A stretch of 64,000 nucleotides of DNA. Source: Mucilaginibacter sp. OK098. Its GTDB lineage: Bacteria > Bacteroidota > Bacteroidia > Sphingobacteriales > Sphingobacteriaceae. The stretch spans positions 496,001 to 560,000 of the forward strand of contig NZ_FRCM01000005.1 of assembly GCF_900142915.1 (NCBI RefSeq). The letters run 5' to 3'. Shown in pieces: positions 9,106-18,073 of this stretch (positions within the stretch are counted from its first letter, which is position 1; the number at the start of each line of letters is the position of its first letter). A model generated the notes under the pieces. The model worked only from the letters and a program-made list of their open reading frames with translations, was not told where the DNA came from and ran no database searches. The translations under genes were made by a program, and so were the position numbers.

Positions 9106-9833
9106 CTAATAAAAAGATCACACATTCCATGGAAAACTTAGCAAAACAGGTTAAAATATTAAAGATCTACGCTATTGTATTAACGCTGGTTGTGCTGGCA
9201 TTAATAGTGTATACTTTAAATTTAAATACCGGCCACTACAAAGAAATAACAGCCGAACGCATAAACATTGTCGAAAAAACAGGCAAACTAAGGATGGTAA
9301 TCAGCAACAAGGAAAGGCAGCATCCCGGCAGGATGGACGATAAAGATCTGCCTACCCGTGAGCGTCCTGCCGGCATGATCTTTTTTAATGATGAAGGTGA
9401 TGAGGATGGCGGCCTGGTTTATGACGGTGATAAAAACAGCGCCAGCATGACCTATTCATTTGATCAGTATAAAAACGACCAGATAATGCAGCTGCAATAT
9501 GAGCAGGATAAAGATCACGGCAATATTGTAAGAAGCTACGGGCTAAACATGTGGGACAGGAAAGATGAGTTTACCCTAGCCAAACAGCTGGCTTATTACG
9601 ATTCATTAAAAAAACTAAATGATACCAGTGCAATGAATAACGGTATTAAAAAGCTTAAAGCAGCGGGGAATACCCGGCAAAGGCTTTTTGTAGGTAAAAA
9701 CACAAAAGGGGAGGTCGGCTTGTTTTTAAATGATGCAAACGGAAAGCCACGTCTAAACATCTATGTAAACAAACAAAACCAACCCGTTATTGAAACTTTG
9801 AATGAAAAGGGAGAGGTGATTGGTACAAAGTAA
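9102..9833 (+). CDS. Hypothetical membrane-anchored protein
   Basis: Up to 243 residues, with one transmembrane helix near the N-terminus (IYAIVLTLVVLALIVYTL) and a C-terminal part predicted outside the cytoplasm. The external part is rich in Asp/Lys and repeats a motif of the type KLRMVISN, KGEVGLFLND, KPRLNIYVN, suggesting short beta hairpins. No enzymatic motif is visible. The start is ambiguous: TTG at 9102 gives MANKKITHSMENLA (rpoB in this window appears to use the same TTG context), while ATG at 9129 gives MENLAKQVKILK. I do not recognise a named family. Confidence 0.75.
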   Translation: MANKKITHSMENLAKQVKILKIYAIVLTLVVLALIVYTLNLNTGHYKEITAERINIVEKTGKLRMVISNKERQHPGRMDDKDLPTRERPAGMIFFNDEGDEDGGLVYDGDKNSASMTYSFDQYKNDQIMQLQYEQDKDHGNIVRSYGLNMWDRKDEFTLAKQLAYYDSLKKLNDTSAMNNGIKKLKAAGNTRQRLFVGKNTKGEVGLFLNDANGKPRLNIYVNKQNQPVIETLNEKGEVIGTK

Positions 9834-9842
9834 ATATCCAAA

Positions 9843-9923
9843 TTGTCATTGCAGAAAATAACGCGCAGCAAACTCACCGCTATGCAGGTCAATGAGCTTG
9901 TGGTGTTACACCTGCAATGACAA
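9843..9923. repeat. Diverged TTGTCATTGC intergenic inverted repeat
   Basis: TTGTCATTGCAG (9843-9854) is the exact complement of CTGCAATGACAA (9912-9923). The interior also contains GCAGGT/ACCTGC. The ends match the GTCATTGCGAG repeats at 26270, 29360 and 33182, but the interior differs. It sits between convergent genes and could serve as a bidirectional terminator. Confidence 0.6.
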
Positions 9924-9932
9924 GATGTTTAA

Positions 9933-10355
9933 TTAAGCTTTTTCGGCAAACTTATCCGGAGTTATTCTTACTCTGTCGTCAAGCGCCTCGTCCATTTGAA
10001 ACAATAAGGTAACTTTTCCATCTTTGCCTTCAATAGTAAGGGTAACCGGCATGTCTTTGCCATCGCGTTGCGCAACACCATGGATAACGGTTTTCCCATC
10101 TTTAAAAGGTACTTTCCAGTTACAGGTATTTGATTTTATAATGGCTTTTATTTTGGGATCACCATTAACAAGAACGTTAACTTCTGTTTTGTTAATTTCA
10201 ATAGACACAGCTTCATCTTCCGATCGCAGCAAAGTACCGGCGGCATCTATATGGTTGGTTTTTGATGAAGTAAGCACAACAGTTTTATCGCATTGTGCAA
10301 AGCAGGCAACGCTTAAGGCTGCCAGTAAGGTGATGGTTAATAATATTTTTTTCAT
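9933..10355 (-). CDS. Small secreted protein, paralogue of the gene at 10456
   Basis: A 140-residue protein with an N-terminal signal peptide ending CFAQ. The mature part keeps CDK..VLTSSKT near the start, a single Cys in SNTCNWKVPFKDGK, and TIEGKDGKVTLLF near the end. The tandem neighbour shares all of these blocks, so the two arose by duplication. The mature form has two Cys (after Ala-Gln and in NTCNW) that could pair. The predicted fold is all-beta. Function is unknown. Confidence 0.8.
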   Translation of the reverse strand: MKKILLTITLLAALSVACFAQCDKTVVLTSSKTNHIDAAGTLLRSEDEAVSIEINKTEVNVLVNGDPKIKAIIKSNTCNWKVPFKDGKTVIHGVAQRDGKDMPVTLTIEGKDGKVTLLFQMDEALDDRVRITPDKFAEKA

Positions 10356-10399
10356 TGTATTTTATGGTAAATCTATTTTGTTATTTGCTTATTAAACTA

Positions 10400-10432
10400 A
10401 GACTTACGAAGTTTTAAAAACTTCGTAAGTCT
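10400..10432. repeat. 33-bp near-perfect palindrome between paralogues
   Basis: Arms AGACTTACGAAGTTTT and AAAACTTCGTAAGTCT are exact complements around a single central A. The palindrome lies between the two tandem secreted-protein genes, downstream of the first-transcribed one. It could act as a terminator or an mRNA processing hairpin. Confidence 0.7.
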
Positions 10433-10455
10433 GAAAATAGCAAGGAAATTTAGGT

Positions 10456-10881
10456 TTATGCCTTCTCAACAAACTTGTCAATTCCAACGCGTACCCTGTC
10501 GCCTCCCTCGCCTTCCATTTCAAATAAAAGGGTAACCTTACCATCTTTACCTTCAATGGTTATGGTTACTTTTTTCTCTTCGCCATTATCATTACTCATT
10601 TTTACATGGATCACGCTTTTTCCTTCTTTAAAAGGCACTGTCCAGTTACAGGTATTATCGGTAATGGTGCCATTCATTTTATGATCATCATTTACGCTGA
10701 TGTCGACCGTAGTTTTGGTGATGTCAATCTCGGCTGTTTCATCATTTGTGCGGGTTACAGCGCCAGCTGCATCCAAATGATCTGTTTTTGATGATGTAAG
10801 CACAAGCTTTTTATCGCATTGTGCAAAGCTTACCGCGCTTATACCTATCAGCAGGGAAAGGGTTAGGATGATTTTTTTCAT
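10456..10881 (-). CDS. Small secreted protein, paralogue of the gene at 9933
   Basis: A 141-residue protein with a signal peptide (MKKIILTLSLLIGISAVSFAQ). It shares with its downstream paralogue the start CDKKLVLTSSKTDHLDAAG, the Cys-containing DNTCNWTVPFKEGK and the near-identical TIEGKDGKVTLLFEM. Divergence is concentrated in the middle. A 33-bp palindrome separates the two genes. Together they look like a recent tandem duplication of an envelope protein of unknown function. Confidence 0.8.
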   Translation of the reverse strand: MKKIILTLSLLIGISAVSFAQCDKKLVLTSSKTDHLDAAGAVTRTNDETAEIDITKTTVDISVNDDHKMNGTITDNTCNWTVPFKEGKSVIHVKMSNDNGEEKKVTITIEGKDGKVTLLFEMEGEGGDRVRVGIDKFVEKA

Positions 10882-10887
10882 GGGGGA

Positions 10888-11015
10888 TATAATTAATGAT
10901 TTAGTGAATTAGTGATTTAATGAATTATTACATGTACTTGAGCATTTTCTCTTTCGGACTTTCCCGACTTTCGGACCTTTTTCCCAACTAATCTCTAACC
11001 TCTGGTCTCTAATCT
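10888..11015. repeat. Intergenic iterated-word tract (single arms)
   Basis: Three word blocks occur in succession: ATGATTTAGTGAATTAGTG-like (10895-10926), CTTTCGGACTTTCCCGACTT-like (10950-10978) and AATCTCTAACCTCTGGTCTC-like (10989-11016). No complementary arms are adjacent. The last block is complementary in style to the arm at 26935-26966, and the middle block matches 39081-39118. Confidence 0.45.
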
Positions 11016-11020
11016 CTATC

Positions 11021-11410
11021 CTACTTTCCTTTCAAAACGTTGCTAATCCCATCGCACATTTTCTTAATGCGGAAGTATGATGCGGTTGAGTTTTTCTTTT
11101 TATTTATTTCTATTTTCAGGTTGCCAGGAGATTCCTTTACATAAAAACCTGTCCCGTCTTTAAGGGTGGTAGTAACATCAAAATAGTCGTGTGTTGATCT
11201 GAAAAGGCCATTGGGCTTAATACTATGGTTAATATATCCCTGTACCTTGTCTGTATAATCTTCATCAAATGATGCGATATAAGTGTAAGCCTCATCGGTA
11301 TCAGATACAGAGATAGCTACATCGCCATTGTTTTTTTGAAGTTTTACCCAGCCTATGAAAATGCTCAAAGACACGAGACATAAAGCGGCTATAAAAAAGC
11401 TTGTTTTCAT
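11021..11410 (-). CDS. Hypothetical exported protein
   Basis: A 129-residue protein with an N-terminal hydrophobic segment (residues 4-22, FFIAALCLVSLSIFIGW) that could be a signal peptide or an anchor. The remainder is polar and ends in a Lys-rich tail (ISNVLKGK). No recognised domain. It stands apart from its neighbours, with about 360 bp upstream and repeats downstream. Real coding status is supported by the start, the signal-like N-terminus and the lack of a better frame. Confidence 0.65.
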   Translation of the reverse strand: MKTSFFIAALCLVSLSIFIGWVKLQKNNGDVAISVSDTDEAYTYIASFDEDYTDKVQGYINHSIKPNGLFRSTHDYFDVTTTLKDGTGFYVKESPGNLKIEINKKKNSTASYFRIKKMCDGISNVLKGK

Positions 11411-11713
11411 TTTATTGTTGTTTAGGGTTAATGATCCTGTTTGTTGGTTTAGAGGTTTTATTTCTTATAAGACTACTTAATTTGCTAATATGTTACAAAG
11501 ATATATGTTTAATACAGTAATATGCAATACATAGTTCTATCTATTTTTTATAAATTGATTTAACGTATTGAAAATGAGATAGATAAATTTAGTAAAAAAA
11601 TCAGGCCTTGTTAAATAATGGAATGAACAAGCTTTGAAAGGTTGATTTTGGAGATGTATTAAGGAGAGAAGGAATGGGCTTTTATCGTATTTTTTCCAAA
11701 ATAAGCCCAGGCA
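11411..11713. other. AT-rich intergenic region
   Basis: About 300 bp with no gene. It is strongly AT-rich and probably holds the promoter of the upstream-reading gene at 11021-11410. I see no repeat family member or RNA gene in it. Confidence 0.5.
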
Positions 11714-11752
11714 TAAAAAAACCGCTCACATTAATATGGAGCGGTTTTTTTA
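11714..11752. terminator. Intrinsic terminator after susD-like gene
   Basis: AAAAAAACCGCTC pairs with GAGCGGTTTTTTT around an 11-nt loop. A-tracts and T-tracts on both sides make it usable in both directions. It lies 20 bp downstream of the minus-strand SusD stop. Confidence 0.85.
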
Positions 11753-11772
11753 TGTAAATTAAAGATTGACGA

Positions 11773-13365
11773 TTATTTCACGTCCCAAAATATTTTGGTA
11801 GTACGGGTATCTTTTGCTTGTACAGCACTATAATGGCTATTGTAAGCAGTTTCAATACTTGGGTACACTAAACGTGTTGGCGGCAACTGATAGCCATTTT
11901 GAGTTTGGGTAACAAATGTAAGCTGTGGAAACTTGGTTCTGCGGTATTCAGACCATGCTTCATCTGATTGCAATACACCAAAATGTACCCATTTTTGCAA
12001 CCATATTTTAGCAAGTTTCTGATCTGTAGTACCAGCATAAGCTACATTGGTGTTATTTAAAAATGCTGCCAATGTTGGTGCGTCAGGAGCAGCAACTTTA
12101 CCGCCACCTAAGTTATTTAAGTAGTAATAAAACGCTACTGATTGGCTTACTGCTGTATTATAAGCTGTTTCTGCCGCACTTGAACTACCCCAACGCTCTA
12201 AAGCTTCGGCTTTTAAAAAGTTAACCTCAGAGGCAGTAATAACAACCCCGGGAAGTTTTAGATTATTTAAAAACGTAGCCGAATCTATAGTAGAATAGCT
12301 GGTATAGTTGTTTGATTGCTGATCTGACGTAAAAGTTATAGGCATGGCTTTGTAGGTAGCATTCGGAACAAAAACACCATTTACAGTTTTTCCGAATTTA
12401 TCAAACACTACTGGAATCCTTGGGTCATTTGCAGGTAACATCGCTGTATTGAGCATATAGTCAGGTGCATAAAAACTGCTGCCTTCTGTAAATGCATTCA
12501 ATAGTGTATTTTGATTGGTAGTAAGCGGCTGTAAAAGCACGTCAGACGAGGCCGGGCTGTAATTAGCAACACTGCCACCATCAATAAGCGGGTAGGCTGC
12601 GGTATTTGACAACATTGCATTTACTGCTGTTTTAGCTGTAGCCTCATCTAAAAACGACATACGCATCAGCATCCGCAAACGGATAGAGTTTGCATACCTG
12701 CGCCACATATCCAAACTGCCCTGTAACAAAATGTCCTGTTTTTTAAAGCCGGCTGTAGATGCAGTTGTTGAAGCGCCGAAAAATGTTGCAGCCTCATCAA
12801 GTCCGCTTATACAAGTAGTGTATATTGATTTTGCATCATCAAAAGCAGCATCTTTAATTGCACTATTTGTTTCCAGGTTTCCTGCCTGGCTAAAAGGTAT
12901 ATCACCCCATGCATCAACCATTTTCGAAGTCTGGTCATATAATACAACTTTCGCAGCTTCTAAAAACACCTTTTGTGTAGCCTGATCGGCTGCTGAAAGG
13001 CCATTGTATGTTTTTTCAATAGAGCGGTATAAAGCCATTACTCCGCTGCCATTACCGCTGGCGTAGTAAAAATCGGTCCAGTAATTACCGGTATACCCAT
13101 CATTTTGCTGATACACACCACTCGCGTTATCAAAAGCGGCTGTTTGTGAATATACTCCTGGTTGCAACAATAAATAAGTACGAAGATTCCAGTAGGCTGG
13201 CCTTACCCTGTCATTATTAAGCATTGCAGTAAAAAAGTTGGGAATACTGGGCTTGGTTGAAAGCTCCGGGTTATTAAATTCATCAGCCAGTTTCTTTTTG
13301 CATGAACTGAATGTTATAACCAGCGAAAGCAAAAGGCTGATATTTATAAATATTTTTTTCATCAT
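11773..13365 (-). CDS. SusD/RagB family nutrient-binding lipoprotein
   Basis: A 530-residue outer-membrane lipoprotein that forms the lid of a SusC channel and captures glycan or peptide ligands at the cell surface. The lipobox FSSC gives lipidated Cys22. The body is a TPR-like fold with the SusD-like-2 type start (NNPELSTKPSIPNFFTAML). The typical C-terminal half includes LKAEALERWG and the ending SAVQAKDTRTTKIFWDVK. It is the last gene of the ROK-susC-susD run, 22 bp after susC, and is followed by a strong terminator. The ligand cannot be told from sequence. Confidence 0.9.
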   Translation of the reverse strand: MMKKIFINISLLLSLVITFSSCKKKLADEFNNPELSTKPSIPNFFTAMLNNDRVRPAYWNLRTYLLLQPGVYSQTAAFDNASGVYQQNDGYTGNYWTDFYYASGNGSGVMALYRSIEKTYNGLSAADQATQKVFLEAAKVVLYDQTSKMVDAWGDIPFSQAGNLETNSAIKDAAFDDAKSIYTTCISGLDEAATFFGASTTASTAGFKKQDILLQGSLDMWRRYANSIRLRMLMRMSFLDEATAKTAVNAMLSNTAAYPLIDGGSVANYSPASSDVLLQPLTTNQNTLLNAFTEGSSFYAPDYMLNTAMLPANDPRIPVVFDKFGKTVNGVFVPNATYKAMPITFTSDQQSNNYTSYSTIDSATFLNNLKLPGVVITASEVNFLKAEALERWGSSSAAETAYNTAVSQSVAFYYYLNNLGGGKVAAPDAPTLAAFLNNTNVAYAGTTDQKLAKIWLQKWVHFGVLQSDEAWSEYRRTKFPQLTFVTQTQNGYQLPPTRLVYPSIETAYNSHYSAVQAKDTRTTKIFWDVK

Positions 13366-13387
13366 CAGATTGTTAAATGTTTAAAAT

Positions 13388-16300
13388 TTAGAAGCTTGCA
13401 TTTAATGATAAACCAAAGCTGCGGGTGGCCGGCATTGAACCATTATCAACACCCTGGTTATACCACTGGCTTCCAATTGCTGTTTCAGGATCAAGATTTT
13501 TCAATGTGCGGTAGAAATACAACAGGTTTCTGCCAAACACTGAAAACCTCAGGTTATACAAATGAAGTCTTTCTGTTAACTTATTGGGAAGTTTGTATCC
13601 CAAAGTAACTTCACGTAATTTAACATAGCTGTTGTTATAAACAGCACCATCCAGATTGTCGGCATTGTTACCCCATTGGAAAGTGTTAAAATAGTAGGTG
13701 GCCGCCTGTATTATAGTTGAATTAGGTTGCCCATTGGCAGTTGCTCCAGGCAATATAACACCGTCATGATAAACCTTTTCTCCTGCTGGGCCTGCGGCGG
13801 CATTTGAAGGTAACTGCACATAAGTACCGGCAGTATTAACATAATAAGTTAAACCACCATGTGCTGCATCACGGTATTTTAAAGTGCTCTTATACATACC
13901 TGCGCCTAAAGCATATTTCTGAGGGGTTGAAACCATCTGCCCTCCTAAACGGTAATCAACCAAAACATCTAATGAGAAGTTTTTGTAGTTGAAAGTATTA
14001 GCAATACCGCCAGATACTTTTGGAAGTATATTACCGGCTTTAACATACCTGGTATTGTCAATTATGTATAAACCTGTAGCATCAACTTGTTTATTGCCTT
14101 TGGCATCGGTTGCTATTGGGTTAACATAAATATTGCCCAGATCTTCACCTGGTTTTGCAGAAATCACAATTGCATTTTGTTCGCTTTGTGAAAAAATCAG
14201 CTGAGGAACGTTAGATGGTAAGCTGTATAATTTTGAACGGTTAAATGCAAAATTCAGCCTGGTTTGCCATTTGAAATCACCACTGATAACAGGTGTTGCA
14301 TTTAACGCAACTTCCCATCCATGGCTTCCAATTTCGCCGGCATTAACTAATTGGCTACCGCCGCCATTACTTGGTGCTATCTGTAATTGTATGATCTGAT
14401 TTTTTACCCTGTTGGTGTAGTAGGTAACATCTAAGCCTAATCTGTCATTAAAAAACTTGGTTTCCAAACCAATTTCTTTTTCATATTTCTTTTCAGGCAT
14501 CAGGTTTAAGTTTCCATAGCTGCCAGGTAAGCTTAACGAAGTTACTGAACCATTAATAGTTTGTAATGAGGTTTGAGCGTACAATACATTTGATTTATAT
14601 ATCGGAGCTGGGTTACCAACCACGCCATAAGAGGCCCTTAACTTGCCATAGCTTAAAAACGACGGCATTGAACTCTTAAATGCATCGGTAAAAACAAAAC
14701 CACCGTTTACCGATGGGTAAAAATAGGTGTTGTTTTGAGGCGGCAATGTTGAAGATGACTCCTGGCGCATAGTTCCTTCAAGGAACAGGTAGTTTTTATA
14801 AGCGAAGTTTAATAAACCGAAATATCCGTATTTAATAAGCGCCTGCCTGTTTGATGAAGTTGATAATATACCATAAGAGTTGTTTAAAGAAAAGAAGTTT
14901 TCTGCAACCAAACCATTTGAAGTACCTGAAGACTGGTCTCTGTAATGTTCAGTTCTATAAGTAAAACCACCACTTGCCGAATAGGTGAAATCTTTACCTA
15001 TGTTATTTGAATAGGCTAATAATCCATCTCCATAAACAATAGAGTAAATACCGTTTGAAACCTGGTAACCACCTGTACTTGAGTTATCCGGGTTAAACGC
15101 TACCGCATATTGATTGTACTGTTTATCCTCTTCGCTATGTGAAGTAAAATCGTTACCGATCCTTCCCCTAAATTTAAGGTGTTTCATAACATCCCAATTT
15201 AAGGTTGCGCTTGTGTATAAACGGTTGTCGTTTTCGTCAGCTGTATTCTTTAATGTATTCCAGAAATAATTATAAAGGTTAGGCCTTACGTTAAACACAA
15301 ACGCCTCAGAAGGGTTACGCTGTGTTTGGTTGTAAGGTACCCAGGCATATCCCTGTGAGGTTTGGAATTTCTGTAAAACAAGGTTCATATCCTCTTCGCG
15401 TCCGAAAAAGCCATCATATGATGCTGCAAGCTGATTGGTTTGATAAGGCCTGTTATGGGTAAGGGTATTAACATAGTTAGCAATCAGGTCAACACTTACA
15501 CTTTTGCTTAGCTTAACACCGCTGTTTAAGCTGAAAGTGTTTTTTTGCTGGCCTGATTCACGTTGAATACCATTATAATCCAACCTGGAAGCAGATAGGC
15601 GATAGTTGTAATTATCAGTTTGGTTAGATATAGAAACGTTGGCAGATGAACTGTAGCCTGTTCTGAAAATATCTTTATAGTTATTAGGTTGCGGAGAGTA
15701 TGAACGGATTGAACCATCCCACCATCTTACTTTTTGTCCTTCCATTTTAGGTCCAAACTCAGCATAGGGCCTAAAGTTAGGGCGAAAACCGCCTGGTGAT
15801 TTTGAATCGGCTATCCAGCCATCTTCATTGGCGCCTACAGCCAGGTTTGTAGCACGGTCATATCCCTGTCCGTATACATTTTGAAACTGAGGCAAAAATG
15901 CAGCCTGCTCAACTGATCCGTAATAGTTAAGATCAACAGTTGGGCCTTTGCCTTTTGCGCCTTTTTTGGTTGTTATAATAATCACACCAGAGCCTGCATC
16001 TGAGCCATAAAGCGCGGTTGCACTTGCGCCTTTCAATACACTCAGGCTTTCAATATCCTGCGGGTTGATATCTAATATACCATTACCGCGGATCCGCTGA
16101 TCATCATAATAGCCACCATTATTACGGCCATTTGCTCCGTACTGGCCCTCGTTGCGAAGAATTACGCCGTCCACAACATACAATGGCTGTCCGTTAAAAT
16201 TAAGGGAATTGATACCGCGGATCTGTACGTTTACCGCACTGCTTGAACCACCCGGGGCAGTACTGATCTGTACACCGGCAGCTTTACCATACATTGCCGA

Positions 16301-16723
16301 AGCAAAATTGGTGTTACCTGCCTCTGTTAGTTCTTTTGCAGTTACGGTATTAGTTGAATATCCCAGTGACCTTTCCTGTCTTTTAATACCAAAAGAGGTA
16401 ACTACAACATCCTTTAATTCATTACTACTTTGAACAAGCTGAACGTTCAATACGGTTTGGCTGGTAATGCTAATTTCTTTTGTAGCATAACCCATTAGCG
16501 AGAATTTTACAACATCGCCATTTTTTACTTTAAGCGAGAATTTACCGGCAACATCGGTTTGGGTTCCTGTGCTGGTGCCTTTAATTGTTACACTTACGCC
16601 TGGCAATGGGCCGATTTCGTCAGTAACTTTTCCTGTTACTGTAGTTTGAGCAAAAGCACTGTGCGATAGGATAATCAACAGCAGTACCAATGATCTTTTA
16701 CAAACTTCGTAGAGTTTTTGCAT
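13388..16723 (-). CDS. SusC/RagA family TonB-linked outer-membrane protein
   Basis: A 1111-residue TonB-dependent channel that imports ligand delivered by the SusD partner. A signal peptide ends at SAFAQ. A carboxypeptidase-regulatory-like domain follows (residues 28-110, VTGKVTDEIGPLPGVSVTIK). The plug domain comes next, with NIQIRGINSL-type and LYVVDGV elements and the conserved SVLKGASATALYGSDAGSGV. A 22-strand beta-barrel runs to the C-terminus and ends in SFGLSLNASF with terminal Phe. No adjacent glycoside hydrolase, sulfatase or anti-sigma gene gives a clue to substrate. A ROK regulator lies 56 bp upstream on the same strand. Confidence 0.94.
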   Translation of the reverse strand: MQKLYEVCKRSLVLLLIILSHSAFAQTTVTGKVTDEIGPLPGVSVTIKGTSTGTQTDVAGKFSLKVKNGDVVKFSLMGYATKEISITSQTVLNVQLVQSSNELKDVVVTSFGIKRQERSLGYSTNTVTAKELTEAGNTNFASAMYGKAAGVQISTAPGGSSSAVNVQIRGINSLNFNGQPLYVVDGVILRNEGQYGANGRNNGGYYDDQRIRGNGILDINPQDIESLSVLKGASATALYGSDAGSGVIIITTKKGAKGKGPTVDLNYYGSVEQAAFLPQFQNVYGQGYDRATNLAVGANEDGWIADSKSPGGFRPNFRPYAEFGPKMEGQKVRWWDGSIRSYSPQPNNYKDIFRTGYSSSANVSISNQTDNYNYRLSASRLDYNGIQRESGQQKNTFSLNSGVKLSKSVSVDLIANYVNTLTHNRPYQTNQLAASYDGFFGREEDMNLVLQKFQTSQGYAWVPYNQTQRNPSEAFVFNVRPNLYNYFWNTLKNTADENDNRLYTSATLNWDVMKHLKFRGRIGNDFTSHSEEDKQYNQYAVAFNPDNSSTGGYQVSNGIYSIVYGDGLLAYSNNIGKDFTYSASGGFTYRTEHYRDQSSGTSNGLVAENFFSLNNSYGILSTSSNRQALIKYGYFGLLNFAYKNYLFLEGTMRQESSSTLPPQNNTYFYPSVNGGFVFTDAFKSSMPSFLSYGKLRASYGVVGNPAPIYKSNVLYAQTSLQTINGSVTSLSLPGSYGNLNLMPEKKYEKEIGLETKFFNDRLGLDVTYYTNRVKNQIIQLQIAPSNGGGSQLVNAGEIGSHGWEVALNATPVISGDFKWQTRLNFAFNRSKLYSLPSNVPQLIFSQSEQNAIVISAKPGEDLGNIYVNPIATDAKGNKQVDATGLYIIDNTRYVKAGNILPKVSGGIANTFNYKNFSLDVLVDYRLGGQMVSTPQKYALGAGMYKSTLKYRDAAHGGLTYYVNTAGTYVQLPSNAAAGPAGEKVYHDGVILPGATANGQPNSTIIQAATYYFNTFQWGNNADNLDGAVYNNSYVKLREVTLGYKLPNKLTERLHLYNLRFSVFGRNLLYFYRTLKNLDPETAIGSQWYNQGVDNGSMPATRSFGLSLNASF

Positions 16724-16779
16724 AAAAATTTAGTGATTTGATGTATTTGTTTATTTGTTGGTGAATTTGGAATTGAACT

Positions 16780-17952
16780 TTAGAAAGTGATACTTTCAAT
16801 GTTTTCTATAACTAAGGCGGCACTTCCTATAAGCTGGGCGTTACTTCCGAGGGTGGATAGTACTACTTCGCTATCATTTAATAATACGGGTATGCATAGC
16901 TCATTAAGAGCCTGCTGTATTGGGGCAAGCCATAATTTGCCGGCTTCGCTGCCTTTGCCACTCAGAACAATGGTTTGGGGGTTCATAATATGTATTAATA
17001 CTGCCAAAGCCCGGCCAATCTGATATCCTGCATTTGATATCAATTTTATGGCCAGTTCGTCGCCATTTTTTGCTTCGGTTATAACTGAATTGATGGATGT
17101 ATGGCCTTTTCTATCAGGGATTATAGTCGTTGACTGGCCGTTTTTAATCGCCTCATCGGCCTGTTGTTCTATAAGAATAAGAGATGCCTCTGTTTCAAGA
17201 CAGCCTCTTTTACCACAATTGCATATTTTTTCGTTTTTAAAAAGAGGGATATGGCTAAACTCACCTGCAAATCCGCTAAAGCCCCTGAAAATTTCTCCTT
17301 TTACTATCATGCCCAGGCCAATTCCCCAGCCAATATTAAGCACCATTATTTCTTTCTTTGTTCTGCCGATCCCAAACTTAAGTTCAGCAAGCGCTATTGC
17401 GCTCGAGTCATTATCCATAAAGGTAGGGTACCCGGTGTTTTCGGCTATGTAATCGCGTAAGCTTTTGCCGGTATCTTTCAGAAAGTTTTTGTTTATTCCC
17501 TTTTCAACATCTACAAAACCCGGAACGGATACTCCTATAGCGCAAATTTTAGTGGTATCGATAGTCAATTTGGTAATAAAACCATTTATCTTTCTGATCA
17601 GGCTATCGGTAGTTGCAGCTTTATCATACAGGTTAAATTTAAAGTGTTCAACCTCGCCAATAAATTCGTTATCCAGGTTAACCAGGCCAATTTTTGTAAT
17701 AAATTGATCGACAGCTACTGATAGGATATAAAATTTACCAGGTACCAGGGCATAAAGTATAGGCTTACGGCCCCCTTTTGATGATGCAAGGCCTTTTTCA
17801 ATTACAATTCCTTCTTCTATAAGTTCGGTTAAGTTTTTTTGAGCATTGGGAATACTGAACCCTGTGATTTTACTGACCTCAGAACAACCGATCGATCCGT
17901 TAAAATACAATGCCTTAATTACAGATAAGTGATTTGAATTATCCAATAACAA
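16780..17952 (-). CDS. ROK family transcriptional regulator
   Basis: A 390-residue protein with an N-terminal winged helix-turn-helix (about residues 8-65, IKALYFNGSIGCSEVSKITG) and a C-terminal ROK sugar-kinase-like domain. The ROK zinc motif CNCGKRGCLE and phosphate-binding turns (GWGIGLGMIVKGEIFRG) are present. Members bind operator DNA and respond to sugars, for example NagC and Mlc/XylR. It precedes susC by 56 bp on the same strand. The likely job is sugar-responsive control of the susCD pair, which points to a carbohydrate ligand. It lacks an obvious catalytic-only architecture, so regulation rather than glucokinase activity is favoured. Confidence 0.88.
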   Translation of the reverse strand: MLLDNSNHLSVIKALYFNGSIGCSEVSKITGFSIPNAQKNLTELIEEGIVIEKGLASSKGGRKPILYALVPGKFYILSVAVDQFITKIGLVNLDNEFIGEVEHFKFNLYDKAATTDSLIRKINGFITKLTIDTTKICAIGVSVPGFVDVEKGINKNFLKDTGKSLRDYIAENTGYPTFMDNDSSAIALAELKFGIGRTKKEIMVLNIGWGIGLGMIVKGEIFRGFSGFAGEFSHIPLFKNEKICNCGKRGCLETEASLILIEQQADEAIKNGQSTTIIPDRKGHTSINSVITEAKNGDELAIKLISNAGYQIGRALAVLIHIMNPQTIVLSGKGSEAGKLWLAPIQQALNELCIPVLLNDSEVVLSTLGSNAQLIGSAALVIENIESITF

Positions 17953-18073
17953 TTTGATGTTAAATTTATGTGAGGCAAATATAAATTTTTATTTAACTTT
18001 TTAAAATATTTAATAAGTTTTTAATTTTAATAAAAAGACTGTAACTCAATGAGAAATTTCAGTTACAAGCCAT

